NCBI GenBank assembly: GCA_028685445.1
Contig: JAQUDY010000039.1
Coordinates: 1-8,690, forward strand
From: Bacilli bacterium
Lineage (GTDB): Bacteria; Bacillota_I; Bacilli_A; RF39; UBA660
DNA: 8,690 nt
Direction: 5' to 3'
This document shows, piece after piece, positions 1 through 5,086 of this stretch. The translations under genes and the position numbers were made by a program. The number at the start of each line of letters is the position of its first letter. Within the stretch, counting starts at the first letter, position 1. The notes under the pieces are model-generated. The model was not told the DNA's origin and made no database searches. It was given only the letters and a program-made list of their open reading frames with translations.

Positions 1-296
1 TTTTATTTAAAAGATACAATACAATAACTTTATTAAATGCACTATATCATGAATCTAGACATGCATTTCAGCTAATGTATACTAATTTACATTCTAGAGA
101 ATATATTGACATAAATGAAGATGAAGACAAATATAGTAAACAACCAATAGAAAGGGATGCTGTTATTTTTGCAATTCATTTTATAAATCTTAATAAGAGA
201 AAACTAATGGATATTTTTAATATAGATTTTAAAGGATTGCATATTAATTCAAATACTTTGAAAATAAATTGTGTAAAATACAAGGAGATAAAATGA
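1..296 (+). CDS. Putative zinc metallopeptidase-like phage protein (HExxH motif), 5' end outside window
   Basis: The frame is open from nt 3 up to the TGA at 294-296, so the gene enters from the left and its true start is not visible. The first in-frame ATG (75) has no ribosome binding site and would remove the key motif. Codons 48-62 read His-Glu-Ser-Arg-His, an HExxH zinc-binding and catalytic motif, followed by Ala-Phe-Gln. About 29 residues later comes Gln-Pro-Ile-Glu-Arg-Asp-Ala (Glu at 150-152), which fits a third, acidic zinc ligand. From memory, small phage and bacterial peptidase-like proteins share this HExRHxxQ plus QPxExDA layout. Peptidase activity and substrate are inferred; no family name is claimed. 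The stop overlaps the next ATG (ATGA), so the two genes are likely co-translated. Confidence 0.6.
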   Translation, partial: LFKRYNTITLLNALYHESRHAFQLMYTNLHSREYIDINEDEDKYSKQPIERDAVIFAIHFINLNKRKLMDIFNIDFKGLHINSNTLKINCVKYKEIK

Positions 297-515
297 CAAA
301 ATATAAAATAACAGATTTTTGTACTGCAGTAATTATTAATACTAAAAGTGATGCAAAATTTAATATTTTAAAAAAATATTATTGAAGAACAATTAAATGA
401 GTTAGCTAATCCTGATACATTAGCCGATTTAACTATTAAATTGTATAATAATAAATTTACTGTACTATCTATATCATTTACACCTAGACGTGAAATATTT
501 TTATATATTGAGTAA
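293..515 (+). pseudogene. Unknown small gene interrupted by a one-base shift in an A7 run
   Basis: The ATG at 293 overlaps the previous stop as ATGA and has a good ribosome binding site (AAGGAGAT, 7-4 nt upstream). The frame runs 30 codons and stops at TGA 383-385. The +1 frame is open from 378 to TAA 513-515. Removing one A from the A7 run at 370-376 joins the two parts into a protein of about 73 residues (...Leu-Lys-Asn-Ile-Ile-Glu-Glu-Gln...). The downstream half has normal phage-like composition, which suggests it was one gene. I do not recognise the product. The shift may be a real mutation, slippage on the A run, or a homopolymer error. A -1 slip does not help, because that frame ends at 394-396. 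Confidence 0.6.
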
Positions 516-567
516 GTATTTATGTAAATTTAGTATTAATATTTTATTAAAAAAAGAAGGGTATAAT
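512..567 (+). promoter_or_regulatory. Degenerate copy of the promoter/leader cassette
   Basis: It sits between the broken gene and the ATG at 568. TATTAAT at 534-540 lies 34-35 nt before the ATG, the same distance as TATAAT in the clear cassette at 951-1012. The leader then reads AAAAAAAGAAGGGTATAAT. The upstream TTAAG element is weak (GTAAG at 512-516). The leader match is good; promoter activity is less sure. Confidence 0.35.
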
Positions 568-954
568 ATGTATATATTTAAAAATAATAAAATGCAAATT
601 GATAATATTTTTTTAACAAGAGAGCAAATTCATGAAAAAATGAAATTATATAATAAAGATGAAAAATTAGCAGAAGTAATAGTAGAATGGATTTTGGATA
701 ATAAATCAACTTTTGAACATAGCATTTTACCTGTTTCAACAGCATTTAAATTGAGAGATTTTTTCATGCAAAAAATATGCGTGCCAAATAATATAGACGA
801 TACTATGTATGAAGACACTTGTTATAATTTGCACAAACTTAGAGAATATTATATTTATGAAAATATGGGTGAATATATGTTAGATGATGATAGATTTGAA
901 GTATTAAAACTATTATTTAAAGAAATAGATGACTTTTATAGTATGTTAAAATAA
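568..954 (+). CDS. Hypothetical protein, 128 residues, acidic helical
   Basis: The longest reading would start at 490, but the region 512-567 is a promoter-like leader with the ribosome binding site AAGAAGGG ending about 7 nt before the ATG at 568. I therefore take 568 as the start, which drops 26 residues. The protein is rich in Lys, Glu, Asp and Tyr, with long predicted helices and an acidic C-terminal stretch (Tyr-Met-Leu-Asp-Asp-Asp-Arg-Phe-Glu, then a Leu/Lys helix). There is no signal peptide, membrane segment or recognised motif. It stands alone between two promoter-like cassettes, so it may be expressed as a single gene. Product unknown. Confidence 0.7.
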   Translation: MYIFKNNKMQIDNIFLTREQIHEKMKLYNKDEKLAEVIVEWILDNKSTFEHSILPVSTAFKLRDFFMQKICVPNNIDDTMYEDTCYNLHKLREYYIYENMGEYMLDDDRFEVLKLLFKEIDDFYSMLK

Positions 955-1012
955 GTTATTTTTAAGTGATATTAGTATATAATTATTTATTAAAACAAAA
1001 GAAGGATATAAT
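951..1012 (+). promoter_or_regulatory. Promoter/leader cassette
   Basis: TTAAG at 962-966 is followed 16 nt later (start to start) by TATAAT at 978-983. The leader ends in AAAAGAAGGATATAAT before the ATG at 1013. ATAAG at 951-955 lies 11 nt upstream of TTAAG and overlaps the stop codon of the preceding gene. Geometry equals that of the cassettes at 2620, 5309, 6476 and 7999. Confidence 0.7.
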
Positions 1013-1216
1013 ATGTTTATTTTAAAGAACTTTAGTAAAAATGCTGGAAGGAAATTTTGTTGCAATGACTTTGAGATAAAACAGTTAGACTGTAAATCAT
1101 ATACTACAATGTACAAAGATAAGCATAACAATGCTGTTATAAAAAATACTAGAACAAAATCTCAAATGATTAAATGGTGTAAACAAAGTACTCAGCAAAA
1201 GTTGATTAAACTTTAA
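1013..1216 (+). CDS. Hypothetical basic protein, 67 residues
   Basis: The gene starts just after a promoter/leader cassette, with GAAGG 8-12 nt upstream of the ATG. The product is strongly basic (many Lys and Arg) and has four Cys: a Cys-Cys pair at residues 16-17 and single Cys near residues 27 and 56. It has no membrane segment or recognised domain. Its first residues (Met-Phe-Ile-Leu-Lys-Asn) and the leader resemble those of the gene at 568 (Met-Tyr-Ile-Phe-Lys-Asn), which could reflect duplication of the promoter plus first codons. A basic small phage protein might bind nucleic acid, but nothing specific shows this. Confidence 0.65.
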   Translation: MFILKNFSKNAGRKFCCNDFEIKQLDCKSYTTMYKDKHNNAVIKNTRTKSQMIKWCKQSTQQKLIKL

Positions 1217-1228
1217 AAAGGAATCAAA

Positions 1229-1429
1229 ATGATTTATAATGTTATCTATAAAGAATTATCTAATTATATACAAGTGCAAGAAAAAGAAGCTATTGAGTTA
1301 TCTAAAAAGAAATCTGAATTTAAATGTTTTCAATTTAAGACAGAAAAATTAGGTATGTATCCTATTACTAGTATTAGAATGGTTGATATTCAAAATTCTG
1401 TTATTAATTATAAAGAATGGAGATCTTAA
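1229..1429 (+). CDS. Hypothetical protein, 66 residues
   Basis: The ribosome binding site AAAAAGGAAT lies a few bases before the ATG, and the gap to the previous stop is 12 nt, so it belongs to the same unit. The sequence is a short Tyr/Ile-rich N-terminus, a charged Lys/Glu helix around residues 16-35, then a mixed C-terminus. It has one Cys and no signal peptide or membrane segment. The final TAA overlaps the ATG of the next gene (TAATG at 1427-1431), suggesting translational coupling. Product not recognised. Confidence 0.65.
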   Translation: MIYNVIYKELSNYIQVQEKEAIELSKKKSEFKCFQFKTEKLGMYPITSIRMVDIQNSVINYKEWRS

Positions 1430-1824
1430 TGAAAGATATATTAAACATATTAGCACTTATCATTCTAGTATGTATTATAGGATATGGTGTTATTACAATG
1501 AATTGTTTATCATATGTAATATTTTATCATAATGGATTTAATTACATAAGTATACCAATTATGATAATTTCATTAATAGTTGATGTGTATGTGATGCATG
1601 TATTGTTTGATTTAAAAAATAATACAATGTTTCAAAAACTTTTATTTGAAATTAAATTTGCTATTTATTGTATTATGCATCCTATTATTCCATTGCATAT
1701 TTTTAAAATGACAATTACTAACAAAATTAAAGATATCTACATTTTTATATTTAAAATTCGTATAAGGTATTTAGAATATAAGATTAGAAAAATTAAAGGA
1801 GAAGATGATGAAAGTAATAGCTAA
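1429..1824 (+). CDS. Small integral membrane protein with basic C-terminal tail
   Basis: An earlier ATG at 1417 is in frame but lies inside the previous gene. The ATG at 1429 has GGAG six bases upstream and forms a TAATG overlap, so I choose 1429 (131 residues). Hydrophobic segments are visible at about residues 4-33 and 40-60, and a weaker one at 77-92. After that the chain is basic and helical, ending in Glu-Asp-Asp-Glu-Ser. This pattern suggests two or three inner-membrane segments with a cytoplasmic tail. Function is unknown; candidates for phage membrane proteins of this size include exclusion factors and holin-like proteins, but no diagnostic motif is present. Confidence 0.65.
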   Translation: MKDILNILALIILVCIIGYGVITMNCLSYVIFYHNGFNYISIPIMIISLIVDVYVMHVLFDLKNNTMFQKLLFEIKFAIYCIMHPIIPLHIFKMTITNKIKDIYIFIFKIRIRYLEYKIRKIKGEDDESNS

Positions 1825-2071
1825 AGTAGATAGTGACAAATATATTTGTGAAGTTGATCATGCGGAAATTGAAAAATTCATGGATTTATATTATGGAAAA
1901 ATGAAAAAATTAAATGTTAATGATATTATTAATTTAGGAGAAGGATACGACTATGCTGATAAAAGTAGAAGAGCTCTTGAAGAAACAAGAGAATTTTTCA
2001 AAAAGAATGCAGATAATATAAAAGCTATTACTAATGCATTTTTATTGGAATCAAAGGAGATAACACAATGA
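1808..2071 (+). CDS. Hypothetical helical protein, 87 residues
   Basis: Two ATGs lie side by side at 1805 and 1808. The ribosome binding site AAAGGAG (1795-1801) is six bases from 1808 but only three from 1805, so 1808 is preferred; the difference is one Met. The gene overlaps the end of the membrane protein gene by about 17 nt. The protein starts with a short beta-rich part (Lys-Val-Ile-Ala-Lys-Val), then Glu-Ile-Glu-Lys-Phe helices, and has a Lys/Glu-rich C-terminal half. It has one Cys and no membrane segment. The tone is that of a phage hypothetical; no named family is recognised. Confidence 0.7.
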   Translation: MKVIAKVDSDKYICEVDHAEIEKFMDLYYGKMKKLNVNDIINLGEGYDYADKSRRALEETREFFKKNADNIKAITNAFLLESKEITQ

Positions 2072-2370
2072 ATGATCAAGATGATACAATTGACGTTGCT
2101 ATTAGTATACTAAATACATTAGTTGAAAGTCAAAAAGAGGCCTATAAAGGATATGAACAACATTCAGATATAAAATATATTGAAGAAACAATTGAAAATC
2201 TTTTTATTCTTAAAAATAAAGAAGTTCATTTCTGCTATGAATGTAATTATAGTGGCCAATGTAATATGGAAAATGCTTGGAAACAATTATCTTTTGAATA
2301 TGGCGAGTGTGATGATGATTGCCATTTTTTAAATCCATTTGCATGTAATAAAAGTAAATTAAAGGAATAA
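2068..2370 (+). CDS. Hypothetical protein with C-terminal Cys cluster (possible metal site)
   Basis: The ATG overlaps the previous stop as ATGA and has AAAGGAG 9-15 nt upstream. The first half (residues 1-50) is acidic and helical. The second half carries six Cys (56, 59, 65, 81, 85, 93) and His at 54 and 86, with Cys-x2-Cys-x5-Cys and Cys-x3-Cys-His spacing. That layout fits binding of zinc or an Fe-S centre, although no standard zinc-finger or ferredoxin pattern is matched exactly. A shorter Cys-rich protein at 7463 has a loosely similar arrangement. Function unknown; metal binding is inferred from Cys spacing alone. Confidence 0.7.
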   Translation: MNDQDDTIDVAISILNTLVESQKEAYKGYEQHSDIKYIEETIENLFILKNKEVHFCYECNYSGQCNMENAWKQLSFEYGECDDDCHFLNPFACNKSKLKE

Positions 2371-2373
2371 AAT

Positions 2374-2613
2374 ATGGAAACATATGGTGCATTTACAAAT
2401 GTTTATAAAATAGTTGCTAGAAAAAAAGATCAAAAAAGATTATATAAAAAACACGAATATATTTCTGAAGAAAAGTATTTAAAACATGGATTAGAATTTG
2501 CAAAAAGAATGTTAGATGTAAATTATTATAATAAAATTGAAATGCAAGTAGAACATTATAGACTAGACGCTTATGATCAATATATTCTAATAAAAATTGA
2601 AAAGAATTATTGA
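2374..2613 (+). CDS. Hypothetical basic protein, 79 residues
   Basis: The ribosome binding site AAAGGAAT precedes the ATG with a 3-nt gap from the previous stop, so this is the last gene of the unit before the cassette at 2620. The product is rich in Lys, Tyr and Glu, with a basic patch at residues 15-27 (Arg-Lys-Lys-Asp-Gln-Lys-Arg) and a beta-like C-terminus (Gln-Tyr-Ile-Leu-Ile-Lys-Ile-Glu). No Cys, signal peptide or membrane segment is present. I do not recognise a family. Confidence 0.65.
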   Translation: METYGAFTNVYKIVARKKDQKRLYKKHEYISEEKYLKHGLEFAKRMLDVNYYNKIEMQVEHYRLDAYDQYILIKIEKNY

Positions 2614-2619
2614 TGTTAA

Positions 2620-2686
2620 ATTTAAGTAGTTTTTAAGCAATGTTTTATTATAATTATAGTAAGAAAACAAAAAGAAGGAGTTAAAG
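2620..2686 (+). promoter_or_regulatory. Promoter/leader cassette (copy A of the 60-nt repeat)
   Basis: TTAAG occurs at 2622-2626 and again 11 nt later at 2633-2637. TATAAT follows at 2649-2654, 16 nt after the second TTAAG. The leader GTAAGAAAACAAAAAGAAGG leads to the ATG at 2687. The 60 nt from 2620 to 2679 differ from copy B (5309-5368) at only two positions. The T-rich, TTTAAGT-type upstream region resembles Campylobacter sigma70 promoters. Confidence 0.82.
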
Positions 2687-2932
2687 ATGACAGTACAAAT
2701 TAAAACATGGGACGAAATGAAAGAGGAATTTGGAGAAATTAATGAGGATGGCGAGCGATTTATTGATTGTGATGGCACATTTTTAACTGACATGGAAGAA
2801 GAACTTCCAAAAGATAGAATTATAGAAATTACATGTAAAAATGGTTTAGAATATTTTACATCTTGGACAAATTCTTTACACCAATGGAGTATTTCAAAAG
2901 ACATGATTAAAAGGGTAATTAATGAAAATTAA
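2687..2932 (+). CDS. Phage-type hypothetical protein, 81 residues (Trp-Asp-Glu-Met...Glu-Phe-Gly family)
   Basis: This is the first gene behind a strong cassette, with AGAAGGAG upstream, so it is probably well expressed. The chain reads Trp-Asp-Glu-Met-Lys-Glu-Glu-Phe-Gly near the N-terminus, an Ile-Asp-Cys-Asp-Gly-Thr-Phe segment, Met-Glu-Glu-Glu-Leu-Pro mid-protein, and Trp-Ser-Ile-Ser-Lys-Asp-Met-Ile near the end. From memory, this order (WxxM...FG, F..xME..L, W.I..DMI) recurs in small proteins of many tailed phages with no assigned function. It is small, acidic and soluble. The resemblance is a recollection, not a search result. Confidence 0.75.
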   Translation: MTVQIKTWDEMKEEFGEINEDGERFIDCDGTFLTDMEEELPKDRIIEITCKNGLEYFTSWTNSLHQWSISKDMIKRVINEN

Positions 2933-3203
2933 AATGCAGGTAACACCAGAACAATCTAAGCAAGTTCAAGAAGCTTGTTATGCTGATAGACTTCAATATT
3001 GTAGTAATAATAATATTTTTACAACAGCTATAAATATTATTAATTTAGATATGCAATATTTATATATTAGTTATCTTAAAGATGATAAAGGTTTAGCATA
3101 TATTGAATATGGAAATGATAATGATTACTTTATCACAGCAGAAGCAACACAATTATCACCTGAAGATTTTATTACAAAACTAAACAATGGAGAATTAAAA
3201 TGA
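2922..3203 (+). CDS. Phage-type hypothetical protein, 93 residues (Thr-Pro-Glu-Gln-Ser motif)
   Basis: The start at 2922 lies 11 nt inside the previous gene and has AAAGGG six bases upstream; an internal ATG at 2934 would lose the first four residues and has a poorer site. The N-terminus reads Lys-Met-Gln-Val-Thr-Pro-Glu-Gln-Ser-Lys-Gln-Val-Gln-Glu. From memory, a common phage protein group starts the same way, with a helix followed by a small alpha/beta part. Its function is unknown. The rest is Tyr- and Asp-rich with a Leu-Ser-Pro-Glu-Asp-Phe helix at the end. It ends in an ATGA overlap with the lipoprotein gene. Confidence 0.72.
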   Translation: MKIKMQVTPEQSKQVQEACYADRLQYCSNNNIFTTAINIINLDMQYLYISYLKDDKGLAYIEYGNDNDYFITAEATQLSPEDFITKLNNGELK

Positions 3204-3448
3204 AAAAGATTATTGTATTCGGTATTATTGCTATTTGTTTATCTGGTTGCGTTAATAAAGATGATGCAGATAGAGCACTTAAAAATCAAGGTTTTACAAA
3301 TGTTAAAGTAACTGGATATAACTTTTTTACTTGTGGTAAAGGTGATTTTTATCATACAGGTTTTACAGCAGTTAATCCACAAGGAAATACAGTTGAAGGT
3401 ACAGTTTGTTCAGGGTTGTTATTCAAAGGTGCAACTGTTAGATGGTAA
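3200..3448 (+). CDS. Small lipoprotein, 82 residues
   Basis: The N-terminus is a classic lipoprotein signal: Met-Lys-Lys, a hydrophobic stretch, then Leu-Ser-Gly-Cys with Cys17 as the lipidated residue, predicting export and anchoring after cleavage. The mature part (about 66 residues) has a charged Asp-Asp-Ala-Asp-Arg-Ala-Leu start, a Cys-Gly-Lys-Gly-Asp segment and a second Cys near Thr-Val-Cys-Ser-Gly, so one disulfide is possible. It ends Lys-Gly-Ala-Thr-Val-Arg-Trp. From memory, small phage and proteobacterial lipoproteins share this pattern (ADRAL..G, C..D...F.A..P.G..V.G.VCSG..KG.T.R); function is not known. The start overlaps the previous stop as ATGA, and GGAG lies upstream. Confidence 0.82.
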   Translation: MKKIIVFGIIAICLSGCVNKDDADRALKNQGFTNVKVTGYNFFTCGKGDFYHTGFTAVNPQGNTVEGTVCSGLLFKGATVRW

Positions 3449-3472
3449 TTAAAAAAATAAAAAGGAAATGAT

Positions 3473-3658
3473 ATGAAAAATAAATTTTATAGTTTACTTA
3501 ATAGTTTATATACACATTCTAAAAGCTATTTGTATGCAATGTATTTAGGTGGTGCTCTAAGTATTGTAGGTGTAAATTTTATGGATATAAAATTCTATAT
3601 AATTATGATTCCAACACTTTTTTTGGTTTCAATTTTTAATGAGAGGAGTAAGATATGA
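3473..3658 (+). CDS. Small two-span membrane protein, 61 residues
   Basis: AAAAAGGAAAT precedes the ATG, 24 nt after the lipoprotein gene. A short polar N-terminus (Lys, Ser, Tyr) is followed by hydrophobic segments at about residues 18-36 and 39-55, ending in Asn-Glu-Arg-Ser-Lys. The turn between the segments is very short (Met-Asp-Ile-Lys). Size and topology are compatible with a holin or exclusion protein, but many small phage membrane proteins look like this and no lysis gene is adjacent. Function unassigned. The TGA overlaps the next ATG (ATGA). Confidence 0.65.
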   Translation: MKNKFYSLLNSLYTHSKSYLYAMYLGGALSIVGVNFMDIKFYIIMIPTLFLVSIFNERSKI

Positions 3659-3909
3659 AATACAAATGTTCTAAATGTGGTCATGTTCAATATGTCAGTT
3701 CAAAACCCAGTTATTGCCCTAATTGTAATAGGTCTTTAGTAAATAACACTACATTTTATCGTGATGATGATATAGATATTATTACTGAATTTGTATTAGT
3801 AACTACTATTATTGATGATTCTAGTACTTCAAGTGATTATAGCACTTCTAATGATTCATACAGTACTTCTTGTAGTGATAGTTCAAGTGATTCTAGTTCA
3901 GGTGACTAA
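3655..3909 (+). CDS. Zinc-ribbon protein with Ser/Asp-rich tail, 84 residues
   Basis: The first 25 residues hold two knuckles, Cys5-x2-Cys8-Gly and Cys21-Pro-x-Cys24-Asn, the usual four-Cys zinc ribbon. A middle part is acidic then hydrophobic (Asp-Ile-Asp-Ile-Ile-Thr-Glu-Phe-Val-Leu-Val). From about residue 55 the chain is almost only Ser, Asp, Thr and Tyr, ending Ser-Ser-Ser-Gly-Asp; this tail is low complexity at DNA level too, with AGTACTTC-like units near 3823, 3841 and 3862. Small zinc ribbons with disordered Ser/Gly tails occur in phages and bacteria; role unknown, possibly binding a protein or nucleic acid. The gene is entered through ATGA and leaves through TAATG. Confidence 0.75.
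   Translation: MKYKCSKCGHVQYVSSKPSYCPNCNRSLVNNTTFYRDDDIDIITEFVLVTTIIDDSSTSSDYSTSNDSYSTSCSDSSSDSSSGD
3822..3905 (+). repeat. Low-complexity Ser/Asp-encoding repeat tract
   Basis: Three imperfect copies of AGTACTTC or AGCACTTC, spaced about 20 nt, are followed by repeated AGTGAT and TCTAGT units. The tract encodes the disordered tail of the zinc-ribbon protein. Such tracts can gain or lose units by slippage. Confidence 0.5.
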
Positions 3910-4370
3910 TGTTTGAAGCAACTGGAGAATATAAAAAGCCTTCATCAGTAGTTGAAGTACAGTACATTACTGATGAAGGCTATAAAGCTACAGTTATTTT
4001 TTATGATATAGGTCATCGATGCGGTTATGTATCTATTCCATTAACTCATAAAGCAGCAAATTTATCTTATAATAATTATTCATCAACAAATGAAGTTCAA
4101 AAATATATAAATGACAATATTTTAGTTCATGGCGGATTGACATACTCAGAAAAAGAAGATGAGCATTATACATATGGATTTGACTGTGCGCATTCTAATG
4201 ACCGTGCTGATTATGAATCAATAAGCAATTATGGTTTTGACAATAGAATTGCCGTACCTACAAATATATTGCAAGGTAATGGTATAATTAGAACACTAAA
4301 ATATTGTATTGATGAATGTAATTCATTATCAAAACAGTTATATGAAATAGATACTAATGATGCTTTATGA
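3909..4370 (+). CDS. Conserved phage hypothetical protein, 153 residues (Gly-His-Arg-Cys-Gly-Tyr family)
   Basis: A TAATG overlap couples it to the zinc-ribbon gene, with AGGTGA just before the ATG. Distinctive blocks are Gly-His-Arg-Cys-Gly-Tyr-Val at 35-41, Val-His-Gly-Gly-Leu-Thr-Tyr at 73-79, Tyr-Gly-Phe-Asp-Cys-Ala-His at 89-95 with Asp98, and a C-terminal Leu-Lys-Tyr-Cys-Ile-Asp-Glu-Cys-Asn-Ser-Leu helix. From memory, a group of phage and prophage proteins shares exactly these blocks; function is not known to me. His36, Cys38, His74, Cys93, His95 and Asp98 sit in the conserved blocks and could form a metal or active site, which is inference. Codons 10-25 also contain a perfect inverted repeat in the DNA. 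Confidence 0.82.
   Translation: MFEATGEYKKPSSVVEVQYITDEGYKATVIFYDIGHRCGYVSIPLTHKAANLSYNNYSSTNEVQKYINDNILVHGGLTYSEKEDEHYTYGFDCAHSNDRADYESISNYGFDNRIAVPTNILQGNGIIRTLKYCIDECNSLSKQLYEIDTNDAL
3937..3981. repeat. Perfect 14-bp inverted repeat (stem-loop) inside a coding region
   Basis: The left arm AGCCTTCATCAGTA (3937-3950) is the exact reverse complement of TACTGATGAAGGCT (3968-3981), with a 17-nt loop. It starts 28 nt after the ATG of the gene at 3909. No T-run follows, so it is not a standard terminator. Confidence 0.75.
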
Positions 4371-4627
4371 ATATAAAATTAGGCACTATAAAAATAGATT
4401 TTATAAAAAAACCTTTTATTAAAAATGTTGTTATCTTTAATAACAATTATAATAAAATATATTCCACCGATAATTTTTACAAATATTACCATGAGAGTGC
4501 GTCAAATCAGCAAGCGATTGAACTTTATTATGATATTAAAGATATACCAGAGTATTCATATAATTATTTTGATTATAATAAATTTATTGACATTTTAATG
4601 CAATATTACCCAGAAGTGTTTGTTTAA
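4367..4627 (+). CDS. Hypothetical protein, 86 residues, Tyr/Asn-rich
   Basis: The ATG overlaps the previous stop as ATGA. No clear ribosome binding site is seen (the preceding bases are CTAATGATGCTTT), so translation probably depends on coupling. The product is rich in Tyr, Asn, Ile and Lys, with no Cys, signal peptide or membrane segment. The N-terminus is beta-like (Ile-Lys-Leu-Gly-Thr-Ile-Lys-Ile-Asp-Phe) and the C-terminus has a Phe-Ile-Asp-Ile-Leu-Met-Gln-Tyr-Tyr-Pro helix. Not recognised. Confidence 0.62.
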   Translation: MNIKLGTIKIDFIKKPFIKNVVIFNNNYNKIYSTDNFYKYYHESASNQQAIELYYDIKDIPEYSYNYFDYNKFIDILMQYYPEVFV

Positions 4628-4654
4628 AAATTTAATTATAAAGGATAAAATTTA

Positions 4655-5086
4655 ATGAAACTATTATACAAAAAAGAATATATCGAAAGAACACTTTTTG
4701 CATTAGAGCATAATGGTAAATTTATAACTGTTTATCGTTCTAGTGGGTTATCTGGAACAGGACATAAAGATCAAATCTTGCCATTTTCTTCTTTAAGTGA
4801 ACATCATACACTTTCAACATGTCTTGGATACATTTATAAAGAAATGTTTTATGATGGCAAATGGAAATCTCATTATAAGCGCATGGATAATTTTCCAGGA
4901 CTTGAAGAGAAGATGCAATATTTAGCTGAATTTTTAAAAAATGAAAGAGCTGATATTGAATTTGAACTTAATGAGGAAGATCCATTTATTATTGACAAGT
5001 TTACGGCATATGTTAAATTAATTAATACTGATTTAGCAAAAGTACAAGGTAATATGGAATTATTTGATCTTAAAGAGGATTTTTAA
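4655..5086 (+). CDS. Phage-type hypothetical protein, 143 residues (Tyr-Arg-Ser-Ser-Gly-Leu-Ser-Gly-Thr-Gly motif)
   Basis: The ribosome binding site AAAGGAT precedes the ATG after a 27-nt gap. Residues 27-45 read Val-Tyr-Arg-Ser-Ser-Gly-Leu-Ser-Gly-Thr-Gly-His-Lys-Asp, then Ile-Leu-Pro-Phe; a Gly-Tyr-Ile-Tyr-Lys-Glu-Met segment and Gly-Lys-Trp-Lys-Ser-His follow. The C-terminal half is acidic and helical. The Ser-Ser-Gly-Leu-x-Gly-Thr-Gly-x-Lys run looks like a conserved loop and vaguely recalls other phage hypotheticals, but it is not a canonical P-loop (no GxxxxGK[ST]). No function assigned. TAATG couples it to the next gene. Confidence 0.72.
   Translation: MKLLYKKEYIERTLFALEHNGKFITVYRSSGLSGTGHKDQILPFSSLSEHHTLSTCLGYIYKEMFYDGKWKSHYKRMDNFPGLEEKMQYLAEFLKNERADIEFELNEEDPFIIDKFTAYVKLINTDLAKVQGNMELFDLKEDF

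Noticed and set aside
75..296. Complete 73-residue gene starting at 75
   Set aside because: No ribosome binding site; the frame is open to the left edge and includes the HExxH motif.
370..396. Programmed -1 frameshift at A_AAA_AAA
   Set aside because: The -1 frame closes at TAA 394-396 after only a few codons; the long open frame is +1.
490..567. Longer N-terminus (start at 490) for the 568 gene
   Set aside because: This stretch overlaps the end of the broken gene and holds the promoter/leader and ribosome binding site for 568.
2587..2904. Minus-strand ORF of 105 codons, and other minus-strand ORFs
   Set aside because: They lie antisense to well-supported + genes, lack ribosome binding sites and have the low-complexity composition of shadow frames; this one also covers a promoter cassette.
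3937..3981. Rho-independent terminator
   Set aside because: The stem is followed by TATAAAGC, not a T-run, and lies inside a coding frame.
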